Shown in pieces: positions 49,290 to 57,774 of a stretch of DNA of 64,000 bases. The stretch is taken from the NCBI GenBank assembly GCA_900545955.1, contig URAU01000011.1, positions 35,502-99,501 of the forward strand, in the 5' to 3' direction. How positions within the stretch are numbered: position 1 is the first letter of the stretch; each line of letters starts with the position of its first letter. This stretch comes from an uncultured Porphyromonadaceae bacterium (GTDB lineage: Bacteria; Bacteroidota; Bacteroidia; Bacteroidales; Muribaculaceae). The notes under the pieces are model-generated. The model ran no database searches, was not told the DNA's origin, and saw nothing but the letters and a program-made list of their open reading frames with translations. The position numbers and the translations under genes are program-made.

Positions 49290-49796
49290 TTATTTGCGGC
49301 GGAGCACGTCGAGAGCCTCCTTGTATTTGGGTTCCTCCGTGATTTCGCTTACGAGATCGACGTATTCAACGTTGCGGTCGCCGTCGAGGATTATTACGGC
49401 GCGTGCGAGCAGTCCGGCAAGCGGGCCGTCGACCATCTGGAGTCCGTATTTCTCGGCGAAGAGCGGCGAGCGGAAGGCTGATGCGGGAATCACGTTGGTG
49501 ATTCCGTTGGCTTCACAGAAGCGTCCGGCGGCGAAGGGTAGGTCCATCGACACGCAGAGCACCACGGTATTTTCCAGGTTGGCGGCCTCGTTGTTGAAGC
49601 GGCGTACGGAAGCGGCGCATACTGGAGTGTCGAGGCTTGGAAATACGTTGAGCACCACGCGTTTGCCGTGAAAGTCGGCGCAGTGGATTTCTTTCAGCTC
49701 GGGTGTTACGAAAGTGTAGCAGGCGGCTTTAGTACCCACTTCGGGAAGTGTGCCGGCGGTGTGGCAGGGAATGCCGTTGAAGTAGATGGTTTCCAT
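49290..49796 (-). CDS. tpx: Thiol peroxidase (Tpx-type, atypical 2-Cys peroxiredoxin)
   Basis: A 168-residue peroxiredoxin that reduces peroxides with thioredoxin. Peroxidatic Cys60 is in FPSLDTPVC and resolving Cys94 in GRFCEANGI, the Tpx pattern. Other motifs are KRVVLNVFPS, ASAFRSPLFAEKYGLQMVDG and the C-terminal EYVDLVSEITEEPKY. The gene is single. It is flanked by two copies of a dispersed repeat; copy A supplies a promoter-like TAATTTTG (minus strand, 49844-49837) about 41 bp before the ATG. Confidence 0.94.
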   Translation of the reverse strand: METIYFNGIPCHTAGTLPEVGTKAACYTFVTPELKEIHCADFHGKRVVLNVFPSLDTPVCAASVRRFNNEAANLENTVVLCVSMDLPFAAGRFCEANGITNVIPASAFRSPLFAEKYGLQMVDGPLAGLLARAVIILDGDRNVEYVDLVSEITEEPKYKEALDVLRRK

Positions 49797-49823
49797 ATTA
49801 TCAGATTGATATTCTTGAATAAT

Positions 49824-49873
49824 TTAAGTAACTGTTCAAAATTATTTTATTCTATCCTGATCTAATTATTTCA
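49824..49873 (-). repeat. Dispersed repeat family, copy A (tpx promoter)
   Basis: Read on the minus strand it matches 55698-55747 with about three differences over 50 bp: TGAAATAATTAGATCAGGAT, then ATAAAATAATTTTGAACAGT and TACTTAA. It contains the promoter box TAATTTTG (49844-49837). Confidence 0.9.
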
Positions 49874-49962
49874 ATATTTCCGCGGTAAAATTTTCGTATC
49901 TTTTCCTCTCTTCATCAGTCGTGTAGACATCTACACTCCTTCTTCATCGAGAAAAATCTCCT

Positions 49963-50016
49963 GAAAATTTTCCTCCCGGAAATATTAAAATAGTTTCGAC
50001 CAGTTACTTATTTAAG
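49963..50016 (+). repeat. Dispersed repeat family, copy C (3' end of the 50008 gene)
   Basis: GAAAATTTTC.TCCCGGAAATATTAAAATAGTTTCGACCAGTTACTTA-type sequence; it overlaps the last three codons (50008-50016) of the minus-strand gene that ends at 50008. Confidence 0.75.
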
Positions 50017-51267
50017 CAGGGCTATCGATTGTATAACGTCCTGAGTCATGGAGTTGTTGAATCCAAGCAGTACATCGGCTACAGTTCCGTCGGTATCGGC
50101 GATGAGAACGGTAGGAAAGACCGAGGTGCCGCAGTCGCGCGCAAGCGATTTGCCGCTCATCAGTATGGCTTCGCCGGGGCGTAGCCCGGGAGCGGCCGCC
50201 TCCTCGATGCTGTCGATATGCGAACCGGTGAACACCATGATCAGGTCGACTTCGCGTGGCATCGAGTCGATGGCTTTGCGGAGCGCCCCTATGGTGGGTG
50301 CCGCGGCTGCATTATCGGCCGAAAGAAGCGCCACTACGGTGGGCGCCTTGAAGGGATCGCCCTTGGCGCGGGTGTAGCGCTCGCCCGTAGGGGTGGGAAG
50401 CGAGAATCCGGGCAGACGCTGACCGCGTATGTTCTCTATGCTGTAGTTGCTCTCACGGAAATTTTCGAATACTTCGGGATACAGCGCCATCAGCTGCTCT
50501 TCGGTGGCTACGGGGCGGAGAGCCTGCACGGTGTCGCCACTTTCGGGGTAGGTGTAGAGGGCACGCACCGACTGCTCGGAAATCTGTGCTGGATTGTATT
50601 CGTTTTCCATCTTGAGCGGGCGGCCGGTGGAGCGGTCGACTGTAAGCCGGAAGTTGCGCCCCACGTATCCCTGCACGTTTTGCGACGCGGTGACTATGCT
50701 GACTGCGCGATTGCCGCTGCGGGCGGAGGGTTCGTAGCCTATAGTGAAATTGTCGGATTTCGCCATGTCTCTAAGCTGACGGGCAATCGACCGCGGCAGA
50801 AGGTCGACAAACTGGCCGTTGGCCTGTACGCCTCCGTCGGCCGAAATGAACGGAATGGAATCCCAGTTGAAATGATACTCCTGCAGGCGGTTGTCGCGAT
50901 AGCGGTAGCAGTGGCCGTCGAAGTAGGCGATGAACCCCTTGTGAGTCTCGCCTTTGCGCTCCAGAGCCCAGTCGATGAGGTAATCGGCGCCGAAACGTGT
51001 ATCGGCCGGGGCCGCCGAGGAGGCGATGTCGAGGTTGTAGACCACATCCTCGTCGGTCATCGCCAGCGAGACTTCATAGGCCACAGAGGCGCTGAAGGGC
51101 GAAAGCGTGTCGAGCCTCTCGATCAGGGCGTCAAGTGTTTCGGGAGGGGCAGGGGCCGCATCTGCGGCGGTTCCGGCCGCGGGGGTAAGAGCAGGCATCC
51201 CCCAGGCTATGCTGCCTGAGGGACACATTACTGCTATCACCATTAAAATTCCAATATTCCCTTTCAT
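50008..51267 (-). CDS. LolA-like plus thioredoxin-fold secreted protein without CxxC
   Basis: A 419-residue exported protein starting MKGNIGILMVIAVMCPSGSI (signal peptide). The N-terminal domain (about 45-230) has LolA/lipoprotein-carrier-like beta strands (SVAYEVSLAMTDEDVVYNLD, RYRDNRLQEYHFNWDSIPFI). The C-terminal domain (about 290-419) has a thioredoxin/TlpA-like pattern with a cis-Pro segment (DCGTSVFPTVLIADTDGTVA) but no CxxC (VVALLSADNAAAAPTIGALR). It is therefore not a normal thiol oxidoreductase and may only bind a partner. The frame opens much further upstream, but that part lies over the lipid kinase gene. Confidence 0.7.
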   Translation of the reverse strand: MKGNIGILMVIAVMCPSGSIAWGMPALTPAAGTAADAAPAPPETLDALIERLDTLSPFSASVAYEVSLAMTDEDVVYNLDIASSAAPADTRFGADYLIDWALERKGETHKGFIAYFDGHCYRYRDNRLQEYHFNWDSIPFISADGGVQANGQFVDLLPRSIARQLRDMAKSDNFTIGYEPSARSGNRAVSIVTASQNVQGYVGRNFRLTVDRSTGRPLKMENEYNPAQISEQSVRALYTYPESGDTVQALRPVATEEQLMALYPEVFENFRESNYSIENIRGQRLPGFSLPTPTGERYTRAKGDPFKAPTVVALLSADNAAAAPTIGALRKAIDSMPREVDLIMVFTGSHIDSIEEAAAPGLRPGEAILMSGKSLARDCGTSVFPTVLIADTDGTVADVLLGFNNSMTQDVIQSIALLK

Positions 51268-51365
51268 AAACTCATAGTCGTAACGTAGTTCGTGAATATA
51301 ACGGCGCCGCAGGGTAAAAGGTTCGGGTATTGTCGCATTTCTTCGCGTTATACGGTCTTTTCCTG

Positions 51366-52361
51366 TCAGTCGCCGGGAGTGGTGAAGGATTTGAACAGAT
51401 GCGAGATCGAGATTTTCGCATCTCGAAAAAATTCTTTGACGGGGGTTACGATGGGGCGTACCGGGCCGTTGTCGGCTTCGGGGGCGAACACGCGCAGCTG
51501 GCGGTGGTGGCAGCGGATGTCGAGGATGTTGTCGAGCATCATCGGTTCGCCGTCGATATGGGCCTCTCCGGGGGCGTTGCGGTAGATTACTGCTGCCGGG
51601 GCGCGGAAGCAATGCACCATTGTATTCTTGTTGATGAACCCGGTGAAGATGTCCATTCCCATCACGGCGGCATCGATGGGGCTGCCGCTGTGTACTATTA
51701 TTATGTCGAGCAGCCCGTCGGTGATGCTTGCCTGGGGGGCTATGTAGGCGTTGTTGCCCCACTGCGAGGCGTTGGCCACGGCTACAAGGAAGGCTTTCTC
51801 GGTGAGAATCTTGCCGTTGGCGCTGAGGGTGTAGGTCTGGGGGCGGAACTGCACGTACTCGCTCACGGCGCTCTTGATATAGCTGAGCAGGCCGCGTCGG
51901 CCCTGACGGGCGAAGCGGTGGCTTACGGCGGCGTCAAATCCCATTCCGAACGTGCAGAAGAAGGGATTGCCGTTTACCGACCCGTAGTCCACGGGGATAA
52001 TGTTGTTTTCCGTGACGATGTCGAGGGCCATGTCGACGTCAACCGGGATGCCGATATGCCGGGCCAGGCCGTTGCCTGAGCCGGCCGGGAGAATCCCGAG
52101 CGCGGTCTGGGATCCGCAGAGGGCGCGTGCGGTCTCGTTGACGGTTCCGTCGCCCCCGCAGGCCAGCACGCCGTAGTAGCCGGCGTCAGCGGCCTCACGC
52201 GCCATACGCGTGGCGTCGCCGCGGCCGGATGTGATGCGCACGTCGACGTCGAAGCCGCGGGAGCCGAGCTCGCGCTCGGCGTTCCCGGCTACTCCGCGCT
52301 TGGTGCCGGTGCCCGAAATAGGGTTGATCACCAGCATGATGCGTTGCTTGGTCTGCTCCAT
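51366..52361 (-). CDS. Diacylglycerol-kinase-family lipid kinase (YegS/BmrU-like)
   Basis: A 331-residue soluble lipid kinase: VINPISGTGTKRGVAGNAER (nucleotide loop), VLACGGDGTVNETARAL (the catalytic GGDGT motif) and LGILPAGSGNGLARHIGIPV are all present. The C-terminal domain is a beta-sandwich (AFLVAVANASQWGNNAYIAP). It should phosphorylate a diacylglycerol-like lipid. The start at 52361 gives MEQTKQRIMLVINPISGTGT. It begins 2 bp after the endonuclease gene stop, so the two are surely cotranscribed. Confidence 0.92.
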   Translation of the reverse strand: MEQTKQRIMLVINPISGTGTKRGVAGNAERELGSRGFDVDVRITSGRGDATRMAREAADAGYYGVLACGGDGTVNETARALCGSQTALGILPAGSGNGLARHIGIPVDVDMALDIVTENNIIPVDYGSVNGNPFFCTFGMGFDAAVSHRFARQGRRGLLSYIKSAVSEYVQFRPQTYTLSANGKILTEKAFLVAVANASQWGNNAYIAPQASITDGLLDIIIVHSGSPIDAAVMGMDIFTGFINKNTMVHCFRAPAAVIYRNAPGEAHIDGEPMMLDNILDIRCHHRQLRVFAPEADNGPVRPIVTPVKEFFRDAKISISHLFKSFTTPGD

Positions 52362-52363
52362 TC

Positions 52364-54115
52364 TCAGGGTTTCACGAGTATTTTGGCGGGTGAATGCTGC
52401 TGGTCGGTCACGATGAAGAACGCGCCGTAGGGAAGCTCGATTTCGGTGTTGTTCTCCACCCGGTCGATGTAGCGGATCTGGCGTCCGAGAGTATCGTATA
52501 TACGCACTCCGGTATGGGGCTCTCCGCATACTATGCGCACACCTCCGGGATAGATTATCCATCCGAGCGGGTTATCGTCGACCACGTCGGCTATGCCGCT
52601 CTGGAGATTGACGGTGATTACATTCGACATCGGCGAGAGGTGGCCCAGGCGTGAGCTCTGAACGGTATAGGTCTCCTGCGTTCCGGGGATGCAGCCTGTG
52701 ATGGGATATTCGGCCGTCATCGAATCGTCGGCCGCTTCGGCTTCGATGGTCTCGGTGGTGGTGTTGGAGCCGTTGATTATGGTGCGGGTAATCACATAAT
52801 AGTCCACGGCCTCCGAGAGCGGGGCGGTTGCCCATCGGGCGGTGTAGCTTTCGCCGGTCACGTCGGTGGCTGCGAGCGCCTCGATTTTAGACAGGGTAGG
52901 TACGGCACATCCGGTTCCGCGGAGCACTACCGAACGCGAGGCCGCATTAGGATCGCCCTCGATCGAGAGCTTGGCCAGATGCTGGCCAAGAGCCGTGGGG
53001 GAGTAGTTGACTCGCACGGCCACACCACCGTCGCGGTTGACGCTTGCCGCCGAGAGCGATTTGGTGTCGACCGTAAACATTTTGGCCCATTCCTGATACT
53101 GGGCGCGCAGATCGGCGTCGGAGGTTCGCTCATAGATTATTATGTTGAGGGCAATCGGATTCACCAGGTCCACTCCCTGGAAAATCACTACCGACGAAGC
53201 CTGGTCGCCCAGGGCAAGTTCGCCGAATTCAAGTTCAAGGCCGTTGACGGGCGCAATCAGCTCGGGGTCGCCCTCAGGCTCCGTTCCCGAACCGGGTGTC
53301 CACGGCAGTCCCTGCTTGTTGCCCCAGATATATTCCGCGAGTTCGGGATAGTCGATGAAAGGGTTGCGGTTGGACTGCACTTTGTAGACCTCCTCCTGGC
53401 GCGTACGCTCTTTTTCGCTTACCGGGTCCTGACGGTGCCATTTCAGCAGAAGATTCACCGACCACGCGTTGAGCGTAGGGAAGGTGTTGTTGCTCAGCAT
53501 GTAGGTGTATTTCCAGTTCAGGTTCTGATAGCAAGTGGCCATGTAGAAATATGTGCGGGCGAAATCACCTTTATACTCGTTGGCCGGTTCGAACACCTTC
53601 TGTGCGCCGCCACCCTGGCCAGATACCGGGTAGCCGACTTTGGTGATGGAATTGTTGAACGACGGCGTACTTACCTCGCCGAGCGGGAAGTTGCTTTTTG
53701 CCATATTGGCGTCCATCTCGCTGGGGTAGAGGTGATAGAGATCTACGTAGGCGGGAGTTGTGGTCGAGCCTCCCCACCACGATTTCGGCAGCGAATGCTC
53801 GCGATTGAGGCCGCTGAATGAGGTGGTACGGAGGGGAATGTCGGAATACATGTCCCACCACTGCCCGTAGCGCGAGTTGCCCGGAGGATATACGTCGGTC
53901 TTCCGGAAGTAGCTGGGAAGGGCATTGTAGCTCGACACCTCGTTGTGGGTGTAAATCAGAGTGTGGAGGGCGTTTTTCAGGTCGGCGCCGCTTTTACCGG
54001 CACATGTGCGGTAGTAGTTTGCGGGCACCTGCGCAGTAAGCAGGCTCGTGGCAAAGAAGGCCATGAGCATGCAAGCCGCCAGGCGACGTGCGAGTGGTTT
54101 GAGTCTGTATGCCAT
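52364..54115 (-). CDS. Secreted endonuclease I with T9SS-like C-terminal domain
   Basis: A 583-residue protein with a signal peptide (RLAACMLMAFFATSLLTAQV). The N-terminal endonuclease I domain (about 35-275) has the active-site motif LNREHSLPKSWWGG (His107) and YVDLYHLYPSEMDANMAKSN. A beta-sandwich domain (about 290-400) and a fibronectin-like domain (ATDVTGESYTARWATAPLSE...) follow. The last about 75 residues (PLGWIIYPGGVRI...VRIYDTLGRQIRYIDR...YGAFFIVTDQQHSPAKILVK) resemble a type A T9SS sorting domain, so the enzyme may be exported by T9SS to scavenge DNA. Confidence 0.88.
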   Translation of the reverse strand: MAYRLKPLARRLAACMLMAFFATSLLTAQVPANYYRTCAGKSGADLKNALHTLIYTHNEVSSYNALPSYFRKTDVYPPGNSRYGQWWDMYSDIPLRTTSFSGLNREHSLPKSWWGGSTTTPAYVDLYHLYPSEMDANMAKSNFPLGEVSTPSFNNSITKVGYPVSGQGGGAQKVFEPANEYKGDFARTYFYMATCYQNLNWKYTYMLSNNTFPTLNAWSVNLLLKWHRQDPVSEKERTRQEEVYKVQSNRNPFIDYPELAEYIWGNKQGLPWTPGSGTEPEGDPELIAPVNGLELEFGELALGDQASSVVIFQGVDLVNPIALNIIIYERTSDADLRAQYQEWAKMFTVDTKSLSAASVNRDGGVAVRVNYSPTALGQHLAKLSIEGDPNAASRSVVLRGTGCAVPTLSKIEALAATDVTGESYTARWATAPLSEAVDYYVITRTIINGSNTTTETIEAEAADDSMTAEYPITGCIPGTQETYTVQSSRLGHLSPMSNVITVNLQSGIADVVDDNPLGWIIYPGGVRIVCGEPHTGVRIYDTLGRQIRYIDRVENNTEIELPYGAFFIVTDQQHSPAKILVKP

Positions 54116-54219
54116 CGTTGGTATAGAGGTGGTAGTTTGTTGGTTTTTGGTTTTAAGGTTTCAACGCATGGCCACCGCCGATGGTTTGCGTAAGGCGATG
54201 GTGGCGTAAGTTTTAACAT

Positions 54220-55350
54220 TCAGGAGCCGCGAGCCGGCGGAAGATGGCGCACCACGCGGTCGACTATGCTCTGGGGCGATATGCCGCGCAGGCAGAGGTA
54301 GTCGCCGCGGAAGCATGGTTTCTGGCCGAATACCGAGCAGGGTCGGCACGTCATCGGCAGCTGCACCATATCGTCCTCGCTCTGGCGCCATCCCTTGAAA
54401 CCGCAGTAGGGGTGGGTGGCACCCCATATGCTCACTACGGGGGTGCCCACGAGCGAGGCCAGATGCATGTTGGCCGAATCCATCGACACCATTACGTCGA
54501 TATGGCTCACCAGCGCCAGCTCGGCAGGGAAGCCGTAGCGTTTTCCGGCGAGCGAGCGTACACCCCGATAGCGCTCGGCCCATCCGTCGAGCACCTGCGC
54601 TTCCTTATCGCCTCCACCGAAAAGGAAAATTTCCGTGTCGGGTATCGCGGCGAGTGTGCCGACCACTTTTTCCATCAGATCCGCAGGGTAGATTTTCCCT
54701 TCGTGTTTGGCGAACGGGGCTATACCTATCCAGCGTGTTCCGCCGGATTTGGGCTGGCATATGGCGGCGTAGGCCTCCGCGGGCGCCGCGGCGCTGTCGC
54801 CGTAGAGGCCGTGGAAGCGGTTCGTAACCGGCAGACCGATGCGGTGGAAGGCCTGGCGGTAGCGTGCGCGTGTGGACTGCAGAGGCAGTAGCACCTTGCT
54901 GTGGCGGCGCGTAAGGGCGCGCTTGCCCCGGCGCCCTTTGTTGATTACCGAAACCTTGATGCCATGCAGTCGGCAGAAAAGGCCCAGAAGCTTGGTGCGG
55001 AGCACGTCGTGGAGGTCGATGAAGCCGTCGAACGCGAACTTTTCGCGCAGCTCGGCGAAGAGCTGCCAGAGCCCCCCTGCGCCGTGGTAGTCCTGCTCAA
55101 GATTGAGGCCCACTACGCGCAGATTTTCCGGCGGATTGAGGAAAATCGACGTCATTGAGCGGCGTGTCAGAAAGGTGAACTGCACGTCGGGGTAGCAGCG
55201 GCACGCGCTGTAGACCACCGGCACGGTCATCGCCACGTCGCCCAGTGCCGAAAAACGCGCCACCAGCACGCTCCGCAAGCCGTTGGGATTGCTTGCGGCG
55301 GCAGCCCCTGTTGCCGCTCCGTCGGCTTTATTTAATGATGAACTTTTCAA
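54220..55350 (-). CDS. Glycosyltransferase family 9 (heptosyltransferase-like)
   Basis: A 376-residue GT-B enzyme: N-terminal Rossmann half (LRSVLVARFSALGDVAMTVP, VYSACRCYPDVQFTFLTRRS) and C-terminal nucleotide-sugar half (GIAPFAKHEGKIYPADLMEK, IDVMVSMDSANMHLASLVGT, PVVSIWGATHP). This is the ADP-heptose:LPS heptosyltransferase fold; the acceptor is probably lipopolysaccharide core. The first about 24 residues before LRSVLVARF are low complexity (ATGAAAASNPNG), so an internal start cannot be ruled out. A minus-strand TATCTTTG is at 55429-55422. Confidence 0.9.
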   Translation of the reverse strand: MKSSSLNKADGAATGAAAASNPNGLRSVLVARFSALGDVAMTVPVVYSACRCYPDVQFTFLTRRSMTSIFLNPPENLRVVGLNLEQDYHGAGGLWQLFAELREKFAFDGFIDLHDVLRTKLLGLFCRLHGIKVSVINKGRRGKRALTRRHSKVLLPLQSTRARYRQAFHRIGLPVTNRFHGLYGDSAAAPAEAYAAICQPKSGGTRWIGIAPFAKHEGKIYPADLMEKVVGTLAAIPDTEIFLFGGGDKEAQVLDGWAERYRGVRSLAGKRYGFPAELALVSHIDVMVSMDSANMHLASLVGTPVVSIWGATHPYCGFKGWRQSEDDMVQLPMTCRPCSVFGQKPCFRGDYLCLRGISPQSIVDRVVRHLPPARGS

Positions 55351-55421
55351 GAGAAATGCTTATTTGCTTGATATTCGGGTTTATGCGCCGGCCATAGGCC
55401 AGCCGCAGACCCTCAGAAGAG

Positions 55422-55429
55422 CAAAGATA
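55422..55429 (-). promoter_or_regulatory. Promoter -7 box of the GT9 gene
   Basis: On the minus strand 55429-55422 reads TATCTTTG, about 72 bp before the ATG. No TTTG partner at the standard distance. Confidence 0.5.
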
Positions 55430-55576
55430 ACAATAATTCCGCTAATTTCCCTCCTTCCCCTCTTCAAATCGCATTCCTCTCTTTCTATTCGGGGCATACG
55501 CTCGTCTTTATTTGCCGTTTGCACCTGCGTTTTTTTGTGGAACCGTGAATTTTGCGAGAATTTTTTGAGGGAAAAA

Positions 55577-55607
55577 TTTGCGGGAATAAATTTAATCTGT
55601 ACCTTTG
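55577..55607 (+). promoter_or_regulatory. Promoter P1 of the ABC-permease-GntR operon
   Basis: TTTG (55577-55580), a 19-bp spacer and TACCTTTG (55600-55607). The start is expected near 55614, inside the large palindrome. Confidence 0.75.
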
Positions 55608-55648
55608 CGGTGTAGTGATGCACATGTGTGCATCACTACACCGCAAAG
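55603..55648. promoter_or_regulatory. 46-bp palindrome covering the operon promoter
   Basis: Arms of 22 bp (55603-55624 and 55627-55648) are perfect inverted copies around a TG centre; the left arm begins CTTTGCGGTGTAGTGATGCA. It starts inside the -7 box and covers the transcript start, an arrangement expected for a repressor site, probably of the GntR protein encoded in the operon. On the opposite strand the same arm also reads CTTTGCGG. Confidence 0.9.
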
Positions 55649-55671
55649 CAATATTAGCAGCGATAAGCAGC

Positions 55672-55691
55672 CGGTCTGAATAATCAGACCG
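55672..55691. promoter_or_regulatory. 8-bp-armed hairpin in the operon leader
   Basis: CGGTCTGA (55672-55679), ATAA, TCAGACCG (55684-55691); perfect arms. There is no T-run. It lies between the palindrome and repeat copy B. Confidence 0.75.
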
Positions 55692-55697
55692 CGACAG

Positions 55698-55747
55698 TGA
55701 AATAATTAGATCAGGATCATATAAAATAATTTTGAACAGTTACTTAA
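55698..55747 (+). repeat. Dispersed repeat family, copy B (second promoter-like box)
   Basis: 50 bp nearly identical to the tpx upstream copy A. It contains TAATTTTG (55727-55734), so a second transcript could start near 55741, 16 nt before the ATG at 55757. Confidence 0.9.
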
Positions 55748-55756
55748 TACTTGGGT

Positions 55757-56599
55757 ATGATAACACTACGCGACGCCTGTTGCAGCTATCGGAAAAATGA
55801 GGCGGCACTGCGGGATATCTCCTGCGAGCTCCATGCGGGCATTCATCTGCTCATGGGAGCCAATGGAGCCGGAAAGACAACGTTGATGCACCTTATGGCC
55901 GGGCTGCGTTACCCATCCTCGGGGGAGTGCCTGCTCGACGGCCGCAGTCTGAGGCTACGCCTTCCATCGCAGTTGGAAAAAATTCAGTACTTCAGTCCGG
56001 AGATGGATTTTCCGGAGGCAACCGTGGAGAAAATGGTGGAGAGACATGGACCATTTTTTCCACGGTTCGACCCGGATTTGCTTGCGCGCATTCTTGAGAT
56101 ATTCGGTATCTCCGCGCGCAGTCGGCTCGCTTCCATGTCCTACGGATCGGCTGTAAAGGTGCGCATCGCCTACATGCTTGCCCTGAAATGCGATGTGCTT
56201 TTGCTCGACGAGCCCACGGCGGGACTCGATGTGGTGGGTCGTGAGCAGTTCGGACGCGTGCTCATGGAGGCGGTCGACGAAAGCCAGACCGTTGTGGTAT
56301 CGACGCATGCTCTCGACGAGTTCAATCCGATATACGACAGCGTGATGTTTATGCGCGACGGACGTCTGCTGCTGCATACCACCCTTGAGAGGATTGCCCG
56401 GCGGGTGGCGGTTGTTGTGGCGCCCGGCGTGCCTTCCGATGTCATATATTGGGAACGCGTCATGGGAAGATGCCACTGCATCGTCCCGGCTCTCGACGAC
56501 ACCATGGAGACCACTCCCGACTGTGCGTTGCTCTACAAGGCTTTGTCGTCGCCCTCCTCCCGTCAGTTGCTCGACACTTTAAAAGACTCACGCTCATGA
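55757..56599 (+). CDS. ABC transporter ATP-binding protein of the GntR operon
   Basis: A 280-residue ATPase. Walker A is GANGAGKTT and Walker B VLLLDEPTAGLD, followed by VVSTHALDEF with the switch His. The signature region SMSYGSAVKVRIAY has SYGS in place of SGGQ, a deviation seen in some YtrB-like members. The start is taken at ATG 55757 (MITLRDACCSYRKNE); TTG at 55751 would add two residues. The stop overlaps the next ATG by 4 bp. Confidence 0.9.
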   Translation: MITLRDACCSYRKNEAALRDISCELHAGIHLLMGANGAGKTTLMHLMAGLRYPSSGECLLDGRSLRLRLPSQLEKIQYFSPEMDFPEATVEKMVERHGPFFPRFDPDLLARILEIFGISARSRLASMSYGSAVKVRIAYMLALKCDVLLLDEPTAGLDVVGREQFGRVLMEAVDESQTVVVSTHALDEFNPIYDSVMFMRDGRLLLHTTLERIARRVAVVVAPGVPSDVIYWERVMGRCHCIVPALDDTMETTPDCALLYKALSSPSSRQLLDTLKDSRS

Positions 56600-57399
56600 A
56601 CGCAAAAGATAGATTTTCACTGAAGCGCCTGCGGCTTGTAGCAGGGCTTTATTCATCGGCCGTGGGACGTCGTCTCGTGGTGTACGCCTCTATTTCCGCC
56701 ATAGCGGGTGCCATGTTTCTGATATACGCTTTCGCCGATACAGGAGTGATGGCCATATTGATGCTGATGCCTGTGCTTTACCTGGCGCAGTGTCTGGCGC
56801 CGCTGGCGCTTGCTCCCGGGAAGGGGTTAGTGATGCGCGTGGCGCTTCCGGCCACACCCGGCGAGAAGTCGCTTGTTCCTCTGCTATATGCTTTCGTGGC
56901 CGTTCCGTTGGCCATTTTTGCACCGTTTTGCATTTGTGTGGCTCTTGGAGGCCATTACGCGGCGCAGGCTTCGCCGGATCTGGTGCTGTTCCTGCATCTG
57001 GTAGCCACGTATTTCTGTGCTAATCCGGCCTACTGCCTGCTGGCTCCCGCCGTTCTGACCGGGGTCTGCCTGTTTGGCATCGTAGCATTCGGCCGACGGA
57101 CCACCGCAAATACTCTCCTTGCGGTATTCGTCGCGTGGCTGGTACTTGTGGGGATAGATGCCATTGGTTTCGGCCTGATGCTACACGGGCTGTATGAAAG
57201 AGGTGTCATCGGGCACTCGGTATATAGCGTCGACTCAAACGCGCAGATTTACCGGGATCTCGCCGAGACCATCGTTTCCTGGCCAGATCTGATAGGCGGA
57301 CACTCGGTTTTCGCACTTTGTGAGAACGTAGCTTTGGCTGCGGTCCTGGCGGCGCTGGTATGGGCAGTTTACAGAAGTATAAAGAACCGGCAGATATGA
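56596..57399 (+). CDS. Membrane protein, probable permease of the GntR-operon ABC transporter
   Basis: A 267-residue protein with about six hydrophobic segments (for example VVYASISAIAGAMFLIYAFA, ILMLMPVLYLAQCLAPLALA and VALAAVLAALVWAVYRSI at the C-terminus) and no recognised family motif. Position between the ATPase and GntR genes, with 4-bp overlaps on both sides, marks it as the membrane half of the transporter. The substrate is unknown. The frame extends upstream into the ATPase gene, but the ATG at 56596 is preferred. Confidence 0.8.
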   Translation: MNAKDRFSLKRLRLVAGLYSSAVGRRLVVYASISAIAGAMFLIYAFADTGVMAILMLMPVLYLAQCLAPLALAPGKGLVMRVALPATPGEKSLVPLLYAFVAVPLAIFAPFCICVALGGHYAAQASPDLVLFLHLVATYFCANPAYCLLAPAVLTGVCLFGIVAFGRRTTANTLLAVFVAWLVLVGIDAIGFGLMLHGLYERGVIGHSVYSVDSNAQIYRDLAETIVSWPDLIGGHSVFALCENVALAAVLAALVWAVYRSIKNRQI

Positions 57400-57767
57400 T
57401 TACCGATTTCAGCACAGACAAGCCGATTCATGTGCAGATTCTCGACTATTGCATGGATTGTGTCGGCGACGGTCAATGGATTGCCGGAGAGCGAATTCCG
57501 TCGGTAAAGGAACTCTCGGTAGCCATGGTCGTGAATCCGCGCACGGTGATGCGCGCCTACGAAGCGCTCGAGGAGCGCGGTATAATCTTCCAGCGTCGCG
57601 GGCTGGGATTTTATGTCGCCGACGGCGCCGTGGACAAAGTGGTGTCGGAAAGGCGCGATGAGTTCGAGACCGTTGTGCTTCCGGATTTTATGGCGCGCCT
57701 GCATAAGGCGGGAATTACAATCGACGAACTGATCGACCGCCTGACGGCCATGAAGGCCGGGAGCTGA
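57396..57767 (+). CDS. GntR-family regulator, YtrA subfamily
   Basis: A 123-residue protein: winged helix (about 1-70; MITDFSTDKPIHVQILDYCM, RIPSVKELSVAMVVNPRTVM, AYEALEERGIIFQRRGLGFY) and a short C-terminal helical tail (about 80-123). This minimal tail is the YtrA type, which normally represses a neighbouring ABC transporter. The start overlaps the permease stop (ATGA). It is the likely reader of the 46-bp palindrome at 55603-55648. It is the third gene rather than the first of its operon, unlike most ytr-type operons. Confidence 0.93.
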   Translation: MITDFSTDKPIHVQILDYCMDCVGDGQWIAGERIPSVKELSVAMVVNPRTVMRAYEALEERGIIFQRRGLGFYVADGAVDKVVSERRDEFETVVLPDFMARLHKAGITIDELIDRLTAMKAGS

Positions 57768-57774
57768 GGAACTA

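Noticed and set aside
51268..51762. N-terminal extension of the 50008 gene over the lipid-kinase gene
   Set aside because: The extra sequence is Arg/His-rich, overlaps a certain gene, and the signal peptide starts at 51267.
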